NCBI RefSeq assembly: GCF_015550595.1
Contig: NZ_JADNBB010000041.1
Coordinates: forward strand, 1-41,329
Source: Parabacteroides goldsteinii
Lineage (GTDB): Bacteria; Bacteroidota; Bacteroidia; Bacteroidales; Tannerellaceae
Reading direction: 5' to 3'
DNA: 41,329 nt
Of the stretch, positions 7,245-15,324 are shown in pieces (position 1 is the stretch's first letter; each line of letters starts with the position of its first letter). Under the pieces are notes generated by a model. It had not been told where the DNA came from, did not search any database, and worked only from the letters and a program-made list of their open reading frames with translations. The position numbers and the translations under genes were made by a program.

Positions 7245-9080
7245 ATGTCAATCAAACCTCGTCGTATAGAACTCCTGGCTCCGGCAAAGGATTTAACATG
7301 CGGCATCGAAGCTATCAATCATGGTGCCGATGCCGTGTATATCGGTGCTCCAAAATTTGGTGCGCGTGCTGCTGCCGGAAATTCATTGGACGATATTCGT
7401 ACCCTTTGCGATTATGCTCATCTATATAATGTTCGTATCTATGTGGCTTTAAACACGATACTTCGGGAAGACGAATTACAGGAAGCGGAACAACTGATCT
7501 GGCAACTTTATCAGGTTGGAGCTGATGCTTTGATCGTGCAGGATATGGGAATTACCCGTCTGAACTTGCCCCCCATCCCTCTGCATGCAAGTACACAGAC
7601 TGATAACCGGACACTGGAAAAGGTGAAATTCCTGGAAGCTGCCGGTTTTACCCAGGTCGTTCTGGCCCGTGAATTGTCGCTGAACGAGATCCGTCAGATT
7701 TCCGAACAGACGACTGTTCCGTTGGAAGTCTTTGTACATGGTGCTTTATGTGTCAGTTATAGCGGGCAATGTTACTTGAGTGCAGCACTTAGTGGGCGAA
7801 GTGCCAACAGGGGAGAATGTGCACAATATTGCCGTTTGCCCTATTCGATGGTGGATGCGAACGGGACAGAGATCGTACACGATAAACATTTATTGTCGCT
7901 CAAAGATATGAACCGCTCCGAGCAGTTGGAAGCGTTGCTGGATGCCGGAGTCTCTTCCCTTAAAATAGAGGGGCGATTGAAAGACGTCACTTATGTCAAA
8001 AATATAACTGCTTATTATCGTAAGAAGCTGGATACTATCTTGTCGCGACGTTCTGAGTACAGCCGTGCATCTGCCGGTAAAAGTACGTATGACTTTGAGC
8101 CGGTAGCAGAAAAAAGCTTCAACCGCGGATTTACCCCTTTCTTTTTGCATGAACGTACAAACGATATAACAGCCTTCAATACGCCGAAGTCATTGGGTGA
8201 ACCTGTCGGAACCGTCAAGGAATTGAAAGGGAACTCGTTTACTGTTGCCGGTGTGAAGCAACTCAATAACGGGGATGGTCTGGTTTTCTTCAATAACCGG
8301 GGCGAACTGGAAGGATTCCGCGTGAACAGGGTCGAAGCAAATCGTGTCTTTCCGCTGGACATGCCGGACATAAAGCCGAAGACACCTCTTTATCGTAATT
8401 TCGATCAGGTATTTGAAAAGCAGTTGGCAAAACCGTCTGCCGAGCGTAAGCTTTCCGTAAAGATAGAGTTTTTGGATAACGCTTTCGGCTTTACCTTAGT
8501 GATGGAAGATGAAACAGGTGCACGGGTAATGCTTACTGAACCATTTACTAAAGAATTAGCCCGTCGTGACCAGTCAGACAATATCCGTACCCAGCTTTCT
8601 AAATTGGGTAATACACCGTTCGAAGCCTCGGAGGTTGTCGTACAGATGAGTGAAAACTGGTTCGTTCCTTCCTCTTTGTTGGCGGATATGCGTCGTAAAG
8701 CAGTGGAGAAGTTGCAGGCCGACCGTGCTATCCGCTATCGGCGGGAACTGGCACGTAAGGTGGAGCCGGCCAAAGAGATTCCGTTCCCTGAAAGGCAATT
8801 AACTTATCTGGGAAATGTGTCGAACAGCCGGGCAACTGCTTTTTACAAGGCACATGGAGTAGAGAGTGTTGCCGAAGCATTCGAATTGAAGCCTGAAAAG
8901 GATGTTCCATTGATGTTTACCAAACATTGCCTGCGGTATAGTATGGGATGGTGTCCGACTTATCAAAAACAGAAATCTCCGTATAAGGAACCGTACTATC
9001 TTCTATATAAAGACACCCGGCTCCGCCTGCAGTTCGATTGCAAGCGGTGCCAGATGTTGGTGTATAAAGCGGAAGAATAA
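7245..9080 (+). CDS. U32 family protein, RlhA-like (probable 23S rRNA hydroxylation)
   Basis: The 611-residue protein begins with the U32 signature (RRIELLAPAKD, GADAVYIGAPKFGARAAAGN), a TIM-barrel-like domain to about residue 250. It carries the conserved cluster EVFVHGALCVSYSG plus CAQYCR. Cys169, Cys176, Cys192 and Cys196 are candidate iron-sulfur ligands. A long C-terminal region ends with more conserved cysteines (KHCLRYSMGWCP, DCKRC). Length and layout match the RlhA/YdcP group, which hydroxylates C2501 of 23S rRNA in E. coli; other U32 proteins act on tRNA (TrhP) or in ubiquinone synthesis (UbiU/V). The old 'peptidase' label is probably misleading. It follows metA by 59 bases. Family is certain; the exact substrate is inferred. 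Confidence 0.88.
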   Translation: MSIKPRRIELLAPAKDLTCGIEAINHGADAVYIGAPKFGARAAAGNSLDDIRTLCDYAHLYNVRIYVALNTILREDELQEAEQLIWQLYQVGADALIVQDMGITRLNLPPIPLHASTQTDNRTLEKVKFLEAAGFTQVVLARELSLNEIRQISEQTTVPLEVFVHGALCVSYSGQCYLSAALSGRSANRGECAQYCRLPYSMVDANGTEIVHDKHLLSLKDMNRSEQLEALLDAGVSSLKIEGRLKDVTYVKNITAYYRKKLDTILSRRSEYSRASAGKSTYDFEPVAEKSFNRGFTPFFLHERTNDITAFNTPKSLGEPVGTVKELKGNSFTVAGVKQLNNGDGLVFFNNRGELEGFRVNRVEANRVFPLDMPDIKPKTPLYRNFDQVFEKQLAKPSAERKLSVKIEFLDNAFGFTLVMEDETGARVMLTEPFTKELARRDQSDNIRTQLSKLGNTPFEASEVVVQMSENWFVPSSLLADMRRKAVEKLQADRAIRYRRELARKVEPAKEIPFPERQLTYLGNVSNSRATAFYKAHGVESVAEAFELKPEKDVPLMFTKHCLRYSMGWCPTYQKQKSPYKEPYYLLYKDTRLRLQFDCKRCQMLVYKAEE

Positions 9081-9147
9081 GGGAAATATGCTACTTGTTG
9101 TTATAAACAATGATTCACTTTAAACTATAATATAACATCTACTAATT

Positions 9148-9966
9148 ATGAAACGACATCTATTAGCCTTTGTACTTATCTTGTTTACTCTTGTATCTTG
9201 TGCAGATAAACCTCTCGATCCCTCTAAACCCGTCTATGTGACAGTAAAGACAACGATGGGTGATGTAACCGTTATGTTGTATGACGATACGCCGCTGCAT
9301 CGGGATAACTTTATCAAACTGTGCCAATCCGGCGAATATGAAGGAATGTTGTTCCATCGCATTATCAAAGACTTTGTTGTGCAGGGCGGCGATCCTACCA
9401 GTAAAGCCCACGAACCCGGCGTATTATATGGCGATGGCGACGGAGGTTATACCGTTCCGGCCGAGATACTCCCGAACCATTTCAACAAACGCGGTGCCTT
9501 GATCGATGCTAAAGAAGGAGATGATGTGAATCCCGAACGTGCTTCTGCCGGTACTCAATTCTGCTTTGTACAGGGAAAAGTGCTGAGTGATGCCGAACTG
9601 GATCAGAAAGAAGCACGCATTAATGAAATCCGCCGCAATTGGCTATACTATAGATTCATGGATCAACTGAAGAAAGAAGATCCCTCGCTGGCTGTCGAGT
9701 CGATGGAAACGGAACTGACCAACCGTGCTTTGATCATGGTGGAAGATACTTTGGCAGAACTGGGACCGTACGTTATTCCGGCCGAACAACGGGAGGTGTA
9801 TAAGACGGTAGGAGGTGTTCCCCATCTGGATAGTTCGGTGACGATCTTTGGAGAAGTGGTTGATGGTTTCGATATTGTAGAGAAAATGTCACTGGTGAAA
9901 ACCGATAAGAATGACCGTCCCGTACATGACGTTATGATCAAATCGACCAAGGTATTCCAGAAATAG
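9148..9966 (+). CDS. Cyclophilin-type peptidyl-prolyl isomerase, lipoprotein
   Basis: This 272-residue protein has a lipoprotein signal ending in LVSC (Cys18), so it should fold proteins on the periplasmic side of a membrane. The cyclophilin catalytic signature FHRIIKDFVVQGGDP supplies Arg71, Phe76 and Gln79, equivalent to Arg55, Phe60 and Gln63 of CypA. An inserted, mostly helical segment (about residues 145-220, rich in charged residues) interrupts the barrel before the last strands (GGVPHLDSSVTIFGEVVDGFDIVEKM). Such insertions are common in Bacteroidetes cyclophilins. It lies 67 bases after the U32 gene and may be cotranscribed. No unusual features otherwise. Confidence 0.93.
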   Translation: MKRHLLAFVLILFTLVSCADKPLDPSKPVYVTVKTTMGDVTVMLYDDTPLHRDNFIKLCQSGEYEGMLFHRIIKDFVVQGGDPTSKAHEPGVLYGDGDGGYTVPAEILPNHFNKRGALIDAKEGDDVNPERASAGTQFCFVQGKVLSDAELDQKEARINEIRRNWLYYRFMDQLKKEDPSLAVESMETELTNRALIMVEDTLAELGPYVIPAEQREVYKTVGGVPHLDSSVTIFGEVVDGFDIVEKMSLVKTDKNDRPVHDVMIKSTKVFQK

Positions 9967-10034
9967 GGTATTTCACAAAACAAGAAGCCTATTGTATGTT
10001 GTTCTATATAAAGTAATCAAACATACATATAGTC

Positions 10035-10685
10035 ATGAAGAAAATAGTAATCATAGGTGCAACCGGCTATGTAGGTTCTGCCATTTTGAAAGAAGCATTA
10101 GGGAGAGGGCATCAGGTAAAAGCAATCGTACGGAATCCATCGAAACTGATAATCGTAAATCCGAAACTGACAGTTGTCGGGGGCGATGTTACCGATACCG
10201 ATTTTCTATCCCGTGAATTGGCTAAGTCTGATGCTGTGATCAGTGCCTTCAATCCCGGTTGGTCGAATCCGGATATATATGATGAAACATTAAAAGGGTA
10301 TGGATCCATCCTTTGTGCCGTGCGTAACTCGGGTGTTCACCGCTTTCTGATGGTGGGCGGTGCAGGAAGTCTGCTGGTCGCTCCGGGCCGTCTATTGATG
10401 GATGAACCGGATGTTCCTCAAAAGCTTTTACCAGGTATACGAAGCCTGGCTAAAGTCTATACAGACCTGTTGATTCCCGAAAAGTCGGTTGATTGGGTGT
10501 TCCTGAGTCCTGCGGCGAATATGGCGCCTGGTCAGCGTACTGGGAAATTCCGTTTGGGCAAAGATGAATTGATCGTCGACGAAAGTGGCGAGAGTGCTAT
10601 CTCCGTCGAAGATTATGCCGTAGCTATGATCGACGAACTCGAACAGGAGAAACACCATAAAGAACGGTTTACCCTTGGGTATTAA
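10035..10685 (+). CDS. NAD(P)-binding Rossmann protein, atypical SDR family (YwnB/BVR-B-like)
   Basis: The 216-residue protein begins with a dinucleotide-binding motif (IVIIGATGYVGSAILKEAL, pattern GxxGxxG), followed by an Arg-containing loop (VRNPSKL) that suggests NADPH preference. The single-domain size, the middle motif (FLMVGGAGSLLV) and the late ISVEDYAVAMIDELE segment fit the atypical SDR group that includes biliverdin reductase B and YwnB. The Tyr-x3-Lys catalytic pair of classical SDRs is not evident, as is usual for this group. Function is unknown, possibly flavin or quinone reduction. It follows the cyclophilin by 68 bases on the same strand. Confidence 0.85.
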   Translation: MKKIVIIGATGYVGSAILKEALGRGHQVKAIVRNPSKLIIVNPKLTVVGGDVTDTDFLSRELAKSDAVISAFNPGWSNPDIYDETLKGYGSILCAVRNSGVHRFLMVGGAGSLLVAPGRLLMDEPDVPQKLLPGIRSLAKVYTDLLIPEKSVDWVFLSPAANMAPGQRTGKFRLGKDELIVDESGESAISVEDYAVAMIDELEQEKHHKERFTLGY

Positions 10686-10705
10686 GGTTAGTGCTTTGAT
10701 GGTGA

Positions 10706-10734
10706 TTGTTTTACACTTATTATTATTATCTTTG
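10706..10734 (+). promoter_or_regulatory. Promoter for the HAD phosphatase gene
   Basis: A TTG at 10706-10708 and TATCTTTG at 10727-10734 with an 18-base spacer fit the Bacteroidetes -33/-7 pattern, 40 bases before the ATG at 10775. Confidence 0.5.
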
Positions 10735-10774
10735 CTAGGCAGTAAAGACAAGATAGAAGTAAAAAAGCATAATT

Positions 10775-11404
10775 ATGACAAAGATTAAAAACATTGTATT
10801 CGATTTGGGAGGAGTCCTGATCGATCTGAGCCATGATCAGGCAGTCCGTCGTTTTGAAGAGATCGGTGTAGTGGATGCAGCGCAACTGCTTGATCCCTAT
10901 GAGCAAAAAGGTATTTTTCTGGAAGTAGAGAACGGAATGATCACAGCCGACGAGTATTGCCAAAAATTGCGTGAACACACAGGAAAAGATTTGTCTTATG
11001 AAGAAATAAAACATGCCTGGTTAGGTTTTATTGTCGATGTTCCTCAATACAAGCTCGACCATCTGTTGAAACTCCGCGAACATTACAATGTTTATCTTTT
11101 AAGTAATACGAATCCGATCATTCAGGAAGGTTGGGCACGTACCGATCAGTTCAGTGCTGCCGGACGTCCCATCGGGGATTATTTTGATAAGATGTATACT
11201 TCCTATGAGGTGGGCGTGACTAAGCCTGATCGAAAAATCTTTGATTATATGATCGCAGATAGCGGTCTTATCCCATCCGAAACCCTTTTCGTCGATGATG
11301 CGAAGAGTAACGTGGAGGTAGGCCGTAGTCTTGGTTTTCAAACCTATCAACCTGCGAATGGAGAGGACTGGCGTGAGGCAGTCGATAAGATATTGAATCA
11401 GTAA
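10775..11404 (+). CDS. HAD superfamily phosphatase, YihX-like
   Basis: This 209-residue cytoplasmic hydrolase carries all four HAD motifs: nucleophile Asp10 in VFDLGGVLID, Ser110-Asn111 in YLLSNTN, Lys150 in GVTKPDRKIF, and Asp174/Asp175 in LFVDDAKSN. The second Asp of the usual DxD is Gly, which is normal for the subgroup that includes YihX (alpha-glucose-1-phosphate phosphatase). A helical cap lies between residues 17 and 90. The substrate is a small phosphorylated metabolite, not identifiable here. It has its own promoter-like element and is followed by a terminator at 11430. Confidence 0.9.
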   Translation: MTKIKNIVFDLGGVLIDLSHDQAVRRFEEIGVVDAAQLLDPYEQKGIFLEVENGMITADEYCQKLREHTGKDLSYEEIKHAWLGFIVDVPQYKLDHLLKLREHYNVYLLSNTNPIIQEGWARTDQFSAAGRPIGDYFDKMYTSYEVGVTKPDRKIFDYMIADSGLIPSETLFVDDAKSNVEVGRSLGFQTYQPANGEDWREAVDKILNQ

Positions 11405-11429
11405 TTTCCTGGAGAATATAAGGAATACA

Positions 11430-11469
11430 AAAAAGCCGGCAGAAACAGTAATGCTTCTGCCGGCTTTTT
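11430..11469. terminator. Bidirectional terminator between the HAD gene and galE
   Basis: AAAAAGCCGGCAGAA (11430-11444) pairs perfectly with TTCTGCCGGCTTTTT (11455-11469) around a 10-base loop. The A-tract on one side and T-tract on the other let it end transcription from both the + strand HAD gene and the - strand rnf-galE operon. Confidence 0.9.
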
Positions 11470-11487
11470 ATATATTTAAACGGCTAT

Positions 11488-12528
11488 TTATTGGATACCG
11501 CGTTCGCGCAGTCTTTCCTGCCATTTCCAGGCAGAAGCTAATGTATCAGCCAATGTTTCTTTTGCAGTCCAACCCAATACTTTGTTAGCACGTTCCGGAT
11601 TAGCCCACACCTTTTCGATATCACCTTCGCGACGGCCTACGATCTTGTGAGGAACTTTTACGCCGGTAGCTTTTTCGAATGTGTTGATCAGTTCCAATAC
11701 GGTTACACCGTTTCCGGTTCCCAGGTTGAAATATTCAACATTTGCATCTGTCTTACCGCCCAGCATACGATCCATAGCGATCACGTGTGCTTTGGCCAGG
11801 TCGACAACGTTGATATAATCGCGGATACAAGAACCGTCAGGAGTATCGTAATCGTCACCGAATACACTTAGTTCCTTACGGATACCCATAGCAGTCTGAG
11901 TCAGATACGGGATCAGGTTCTGAGGAACACCGTTAGGTAATTCGCCGATTTCTGCACTCGGGTGAGCACCGATCGGGTTGAAGTAACGCAGGATAATGCT
12001 CTTGAACGGAGCGTTTGCGTGAATTGTATCGCGGATGATTTCTTCGTTGATCTGTTTTGTATTACCGTAAGGAGAAGTAGCCGGTTTGATCGGTGCATCT
12101 TCTGTTACAGGCAGGTTTTCAGGATCCGGCTGTCCGTAAACGGTACAGGAAGAAGAGAACACAATGCCTTCGATATTGAATTCGGGCATCAGTTCCAACA
12201 GGTTGACCAGCGTAACAACGTTGTTGCGATAGTATTTCAACGGTTGTTGAACAGATTCACCGACTGCTTTGCTGGCAGCGAACAGGATGATACCGTTGAT
12301 ACCCGGGTGAGCCTTCAAGGCTTCGCGGGTTCCTTCTTTATCTTTTAAATCCAGCTTGATGAATTCAGGGCGGATACCGGTGATCTTTTCGATGCCATCC
12401 AATACCTCGATATTGGAGTTTGACAGGTCGTCGATGATTACCACATCATAACCTGCATTCTGCAACTCAACTGTAGTGTGAGAGCCAATGTATCCGGTTC
12501 CACCTGCTACTAAGATTTTCTTTTTCAT
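11488..12528 (-). CDS. galE: UDP-glucose 4-epimerase GalE
   Basis: The 346-residue enzyme interconverts UDP-glucose and UDP-galactose (possibly the N-acetyl forms too) using bound NAD. It shows the Rossmann motif GGTGYIGSH at residues 9-17, the catalytic serine/threonine region SSSCTVYG (125-132), and Tyr154-x3-Lys158 in YGNTK. Length matches bacterial GalE (338 in E. coli). It is the last gene of the rnf cluster, 22 bases after rnfA on the same strand, so it is probably cotranscribed with the ion pump. A functional reason for that link is not evident. UDP-galactose would feed polysaccharide synthesis. Confidence 0.95.
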   Translation of the reverse strand: MKKKILVAGGTGYIGSHTTVELQNAGYDVVIIDDLSNSNIEVLDGIEKITGIRPEFIKLDLKDKEGTREALKAHPGINGIILFAASKAVGESVQQPLKYYRNNVVTLVNLLELMPEFNIEGIVFSSSCTVYGQPDPENLPVTEDAPIKPATSPYGNTKQINEEIIRDTIHANAPFKSIILRYFNPIGAHPSAEIGELPNGVPQNLIPYLTQTAMGIRKELSVFGDDYDTPDGSCIRDYINVVDLAKAHVIAMDRMLGGKTDANVEYFNLGTGNGVTVLELINTFEKATGVKVPHKIVGRREGDIEKVWANPERANKVLGWTAKETLADTLASAWKWQERLRERGIQ

Positions 12529-12550
12529 GCTAGTCTCTATTTAGATTAAA

Positions 12551-13123
12551 TTATACGATTCCAGAGAATCCCATAAACGCCATAGCCAGTAAACCGGCTG
12601 TAATGAGCGCAATAGGGGTACCTTTCATACCTTCGGGAACGCGGGTCAAAGCCAACTGTTCTCTAATCCCTGCAAAGATAACTAAAGCTAGCGCAAATCC
12701 AATAGCTGTTGATATTGCATATACAACAGATTCCAATAAATTATACTCTTTTTGTATTACGAGGATAGCGACACCCAGGATACAACAGTTGGTGGTAATC
12801 AACGGAAGAAACACGCCGAGTGCTTGGTAGAGGGCCGGTGAAACTTTTTTGAGAATAATTTCCACCATCTGAACCAAAGCTGCGATGATCAGGATAAAGC
12901 TGATCGTCTGCATAAAGCCTAATCCGAACTTATCCAGGATATATTTCTGGACAAGGAAGGTGACGATAGTTGCGATAGTAAGCACGAATGTTACTGCTGC
13001 ACCCATACCTGCTGCTGTTTCTACCTTTTTGGAAACGCCCAGGAAAGGACAGATTCCGAGGAACTGCGCTAATACAACGTTATTAACGAATACGGCTGCG
13101 ATAAATATTAGTATATATTCCAT
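12551..13123 (-). CDS. rnfA: Rnf complex subunit RnfA
   Basis: RnfA is a six-helix inner-membrane subunit of the Rnf ferredoxin:NAD+ oxidoreductase, which couples electron flow to Na+ or H+ transport. The 190-residue protein has the family start (MEYILIFIAAVFVNNVVLAQ), a GICPFLG loop early on, and TTNCCILG in the middle. In the Rnf and Nqr families the cysteines of these two half-related subunits (RnfA and RnfE) together hold a membrane-embedded [2Fe-2S] centre. Length equals E. coli RsxA (193). It follows rnfE by 18 bases and precedes galE by 22. Confidence 0.96.
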   Translation of the reverse strand: MEYILIFIAAVFVNNVVLAQFLGICPFLGVSKKVETAAGMGAAVTFVLTIATIVTFLVQKYILDKFGLGFMQTISFILIIAALVQMVEIILKKVSPALYQALGVFLPLITTNCCILGVAILVIQKEYNLLESVVYAISTAIGFALALVIFAGIREQLALTRVPEGMKGTPIALITAGLLAMAFMGFSGIV

Positions 13124-13141
13124 ATCTTTCGTTTTTTAATA

Positions 13142-13726
13142 TCAGGCTTTACGCAATTTGTTTACAATAGCAATCAGGTAACCTAATGCGATGAAGGCAC
13201 CCGGAGCCAGAACGAAGATCAGTGAACCATACTGTTCCGGCATCAAAGTTATACTGAATAGTTTACCGGTTCCCAACAGTTCACGAACGGCTCCCAGCAA
13301 AGTAAGTGCAAGGGTGAAACCTAATCCCATTCCTAATCCGTCGAAAGCAGAAGATATTACACCGTTTTTAGCAGCGAAAGCTTCTGCACGTCCCAGTACG
13401 ATACAGTTTACAACGATCAATGGAATGAACAAGCCGAGACTGGCATACAAAGCCGGAACGAAAGCTTCCATACACATTTGTACCACCGTTACGAATGTTG
13501 CGATCACGACGATGAAAGCTGGGATACGTACCATATCGGGGATCAGGTTCTTTAAAGCTGAAATAACCATGTTTGAACAGATCAGAACGAACATGGTAGC
13601 TAGTCCCATACTCATACCGTTCAGTGCTGAAGAGGTCGTACCCAAAGTAGGACACATACCCAGCAACAATACAAATGTCGGGTTTTCTTTGATGATACCG
13701 TTCATCAATACTTTCATATTATTCAT
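13142..13726 (-). CDS. rnfE: Rnf complex subunit RnfE
   Basis: RnfE is the inverted-topology partner of RnfA. It has six hydrophobic segments, the GMCPTLG loop near the N-terminus and VNCIVLGRAEAF in the centre, whose cysteines pair with those of RnfA around a [2Fe-2S] cluster. The frame is open to 13762, but ATG 13726 (MNNMKVLMNGI) gives the normal 194-residue protein; the upstream 12 codons are rnfG sequence in another frame. The start overlaps the end of rnfG by 8 bases, and GGAGGAA sits about 7 bases before it, one of the few Shine-Dalgarno-like sites in the window, consistent with translational coupling. Confidence 0.95.
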   Translation of the reverse strand: MNNMKVLMNGIIKENPTFVLLLGMCPTLGTTSSALNGMSMGLATMFVLICSNMVISALKNLIPDMVRIPAFIVVIATFVTVVQMCMEAFVPALYASLGLFIPLIVVNCIVLGRAEAFAAKNGVISSAFDGLGMGLGFTLALTLLGAVRELLGTGKLFSITLMPEQYGSLIFVLAPGAFIALGYLIAIVNKLRKA

Positions 13727-14351
13727 TGTCGTTTCCTCCCTCTTTAGTGTTAGCGGTTGCACCTGTTACTCCATCGGTACCGGCGAATGCGCTGTAAGCG
13801 CGGTTCACTGCGTCCAGGAATGCACGGCTGGTGATGGTTGCTGCTGTGATAGCATCTACGTCGCCACCGTCCTTGGTTACTTTCAAGCCTCCGTCTGCCA
13901 GATTGCGTCCCAGCACACTTTGTTTGTTCTTATCCGTACTGAACCATTCCTGCATCTTGGCTCCGAGTCCCGGAGTTTCCGCATGTTGCAATACTGAATA
14001 GTTTAACAGTTTACCGGTTTTATCGAATCCGACGATCACTTTGATCTCGCCGCTAAATCCTTTCTTGGTGTTACTTTCAACGGCAGCACCTACGAATTCA
14101 CCGCCTTTGGTAGCCGGATAGATCTTCAGTGAGTCGCCTTCGGCTGTAACGGCCATATAGGCATCTTCCGACGGTTTGTTGTCGAACTCAGGGGTAACAG
14201 CTTTGATAGCCGTTTCCAGCGCAGCCGCTTTGGAGGCGGCAATCGGACCGGTGGTGTACATGTTCACTCCGGCTAATATCGCTCCGGCCGCCACACAAAT
14301 GATGGTAAGCGACAAAAGCATATTGGGTAATGTTGATTTTAGTTTTGCCAT
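13719..14351 (-). CDS. rnfG: Rnf complex flavoprotein RnfG
   Basis: RnfG is a membrane-anchored periplasmic subunit with a covalent FMN. The 210-residue protein has one N-terminal transmembrane helix (about 9-30) and an FMN-binding domain. The flavinylation motif appears as DAITAATITS, with Thr172 as the predicted FMN-linked residue (consensus DxxT/SxAT). The conserved HAETPGLGAKM segment (123-133) is present. A periplasmic FMN transferase (ApbE) is needed for flavinylation and is not encoded in this window. It starts 2 bases after rnfD and overlaps rnfE by 8. Confidence 0.95.
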   Translation of the reverse strand: MAKLKSTLPNMLLSLTIICVAAGAILAGVNMYTTGPIAASKAAALETAIKAVTPEFDNKPSEDAYMAVTAEGDSLKIYPATKGGEFVGAAVESNTKKGFSGEIKVIVGFDKTGKLLNYSVLQHAETPGLGAKMQEWFSTDKNKQSVLGRNLADGGLKVTKDGGDVDAITAATITSRAFLDAVNRAYSAFAGTDGVTGATANTKEGGNDNE

Positions 14352-14353
14352 GC

Positions 14354-15313
14354 TTATTTCCCTCCAAAATGTTTAGGTTTGATATAACTGTTGATCAGCG
14401 GGGTAAATGCATTCATAATAAGAATAGCAAACGACATACCTTCCGGATAAGAACCGAACAAGCGGATCACTGTGGTCAGGATACCGATACCGACACCATA
14501 CACCAGCATTCCGTTCTTGCTCATCGGGGAAGTCACATAGTCAGTCGCCATAAAGATAGCTCCCAACATCAAACCTCCCGACAGCAGGTGAACGAACGGG
14601 CTTGCGTATTGAACCGGATTGACCAGATGCATAATACCTGTAAATACAAATACCGTAACCAGGATGGAAACAGGAATCTGCCAGGTAATGATCTTTTTCC
14701 ATAACATATAGCATAGTCCCAGAAGCAATGCCAATGCACTTACCTCACCGAGGCTACCGCCCATTTTACCGAGCAGCATATCGACGAGTGTAGGTAACTT
14801 GTCTAAAGCACCTTCGTTCATTAATGACAAGACGGTTGCACCCGTTGTAGCGTCTGTATAAGCTGTCAACTGACCAACTTCCGGCCAGGTTGTCATTTGT
14901 GCCGGGAAAGAGATCAACAGGAATACACGACCGACCAATGCCGGGTTGAAGATGTTGTTTCCTAATCCGCCGAACGACATCTTACCGATACCGATCGCAG
15001 CCAGCGCACCGATCAGGATGATCCATACGGGCAGGTTGGAGGGTAAGTTGAATGCGAGCAAGACACCGGTCAGGATAGCTGAACCGTCGCATACGGTCGG
15101 TTCCTTTTTCATCAGGAACTTCTGGATCAGATATTCAAAAAGGACACAGGCTATAACTGATGTTGCAGTAACGATCAATGCACCCAGTCCGAAATAGTAG
15201 AGGGATACCAGGAAAGCCGGAACAAGGGCAATCAGTACACCATACATATTTTTACTTATGCTGTCGCCGCCGTGGATATGGGGCGAAGGAGATACTATTA
15301 AATTATTTTCCAT
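14354..15313 (-). CDS. rnfD: Rnf complex subunit RnfD
   Basis: RnfD is a polytopic inner-membrane subunit related to NqrB and urea-transporter-like folds; it carries a second covalent FMN. The 319-residue protein has around nine or ten hydrophobic segments and the flavinylation motif DATTGATVLS, with Thr160 as the expected FMN site. Further family blocks are SPHIHGGDSISKNMYGVLIAL at the start, CDGSAILTGVLLAFNLP, GGLGNNIFNPALVGRVFLL and ATDYVTSPMSKNG. It is slightly shorter than E. coli RsxD (352). It lies 11 bases after rnfC and 2 before rnfG. Confidence 0.95.
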   Translation of the reverse strand: MENNLIVSPSPHIHGGDSISKNMYGVLIALVPAFLVSLYYFGLGALIVTATSVIACVLFEYLIQKFLMKKEPTVCDGSAILTGVLLAFNLPSNLPVWIILIGALAAIGIGKMSFGGLGNNIFNPALVGRVFLLISFPAQMTTWPEVGQLTAYTDATTGATVLSLMNEGALDKLPTLVDMLLGKMGGSLGEVSALALLLGLCYMLWKKIITWQIPVSILVTVFVFTGIMHLVNPVQYASPFVHLLSGGLMLGAIFMATDYVTSPMSKNGMLVYGVGIGILTTVIRLFGSYPEGMSFAILIMNAFTPLINSYIKPKHFGGK

Positions 15314-15324
15314 ATTGCTCTTTA

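Noticed and set aside
13727-13762. Longer rnfE starting at 13762
   Set aside because: The extra codons are rnfG sequence read in another frame; ATG 13726 has a Shine-Dalgarno-like site and the family N-terminus.
13191-13997. 268-codon open frame on the + strand opposite rnfE/rnfG
   Set aside because: It is the antisense shadow of well-supported rnf genes; the translation lacks any recognisable domain.
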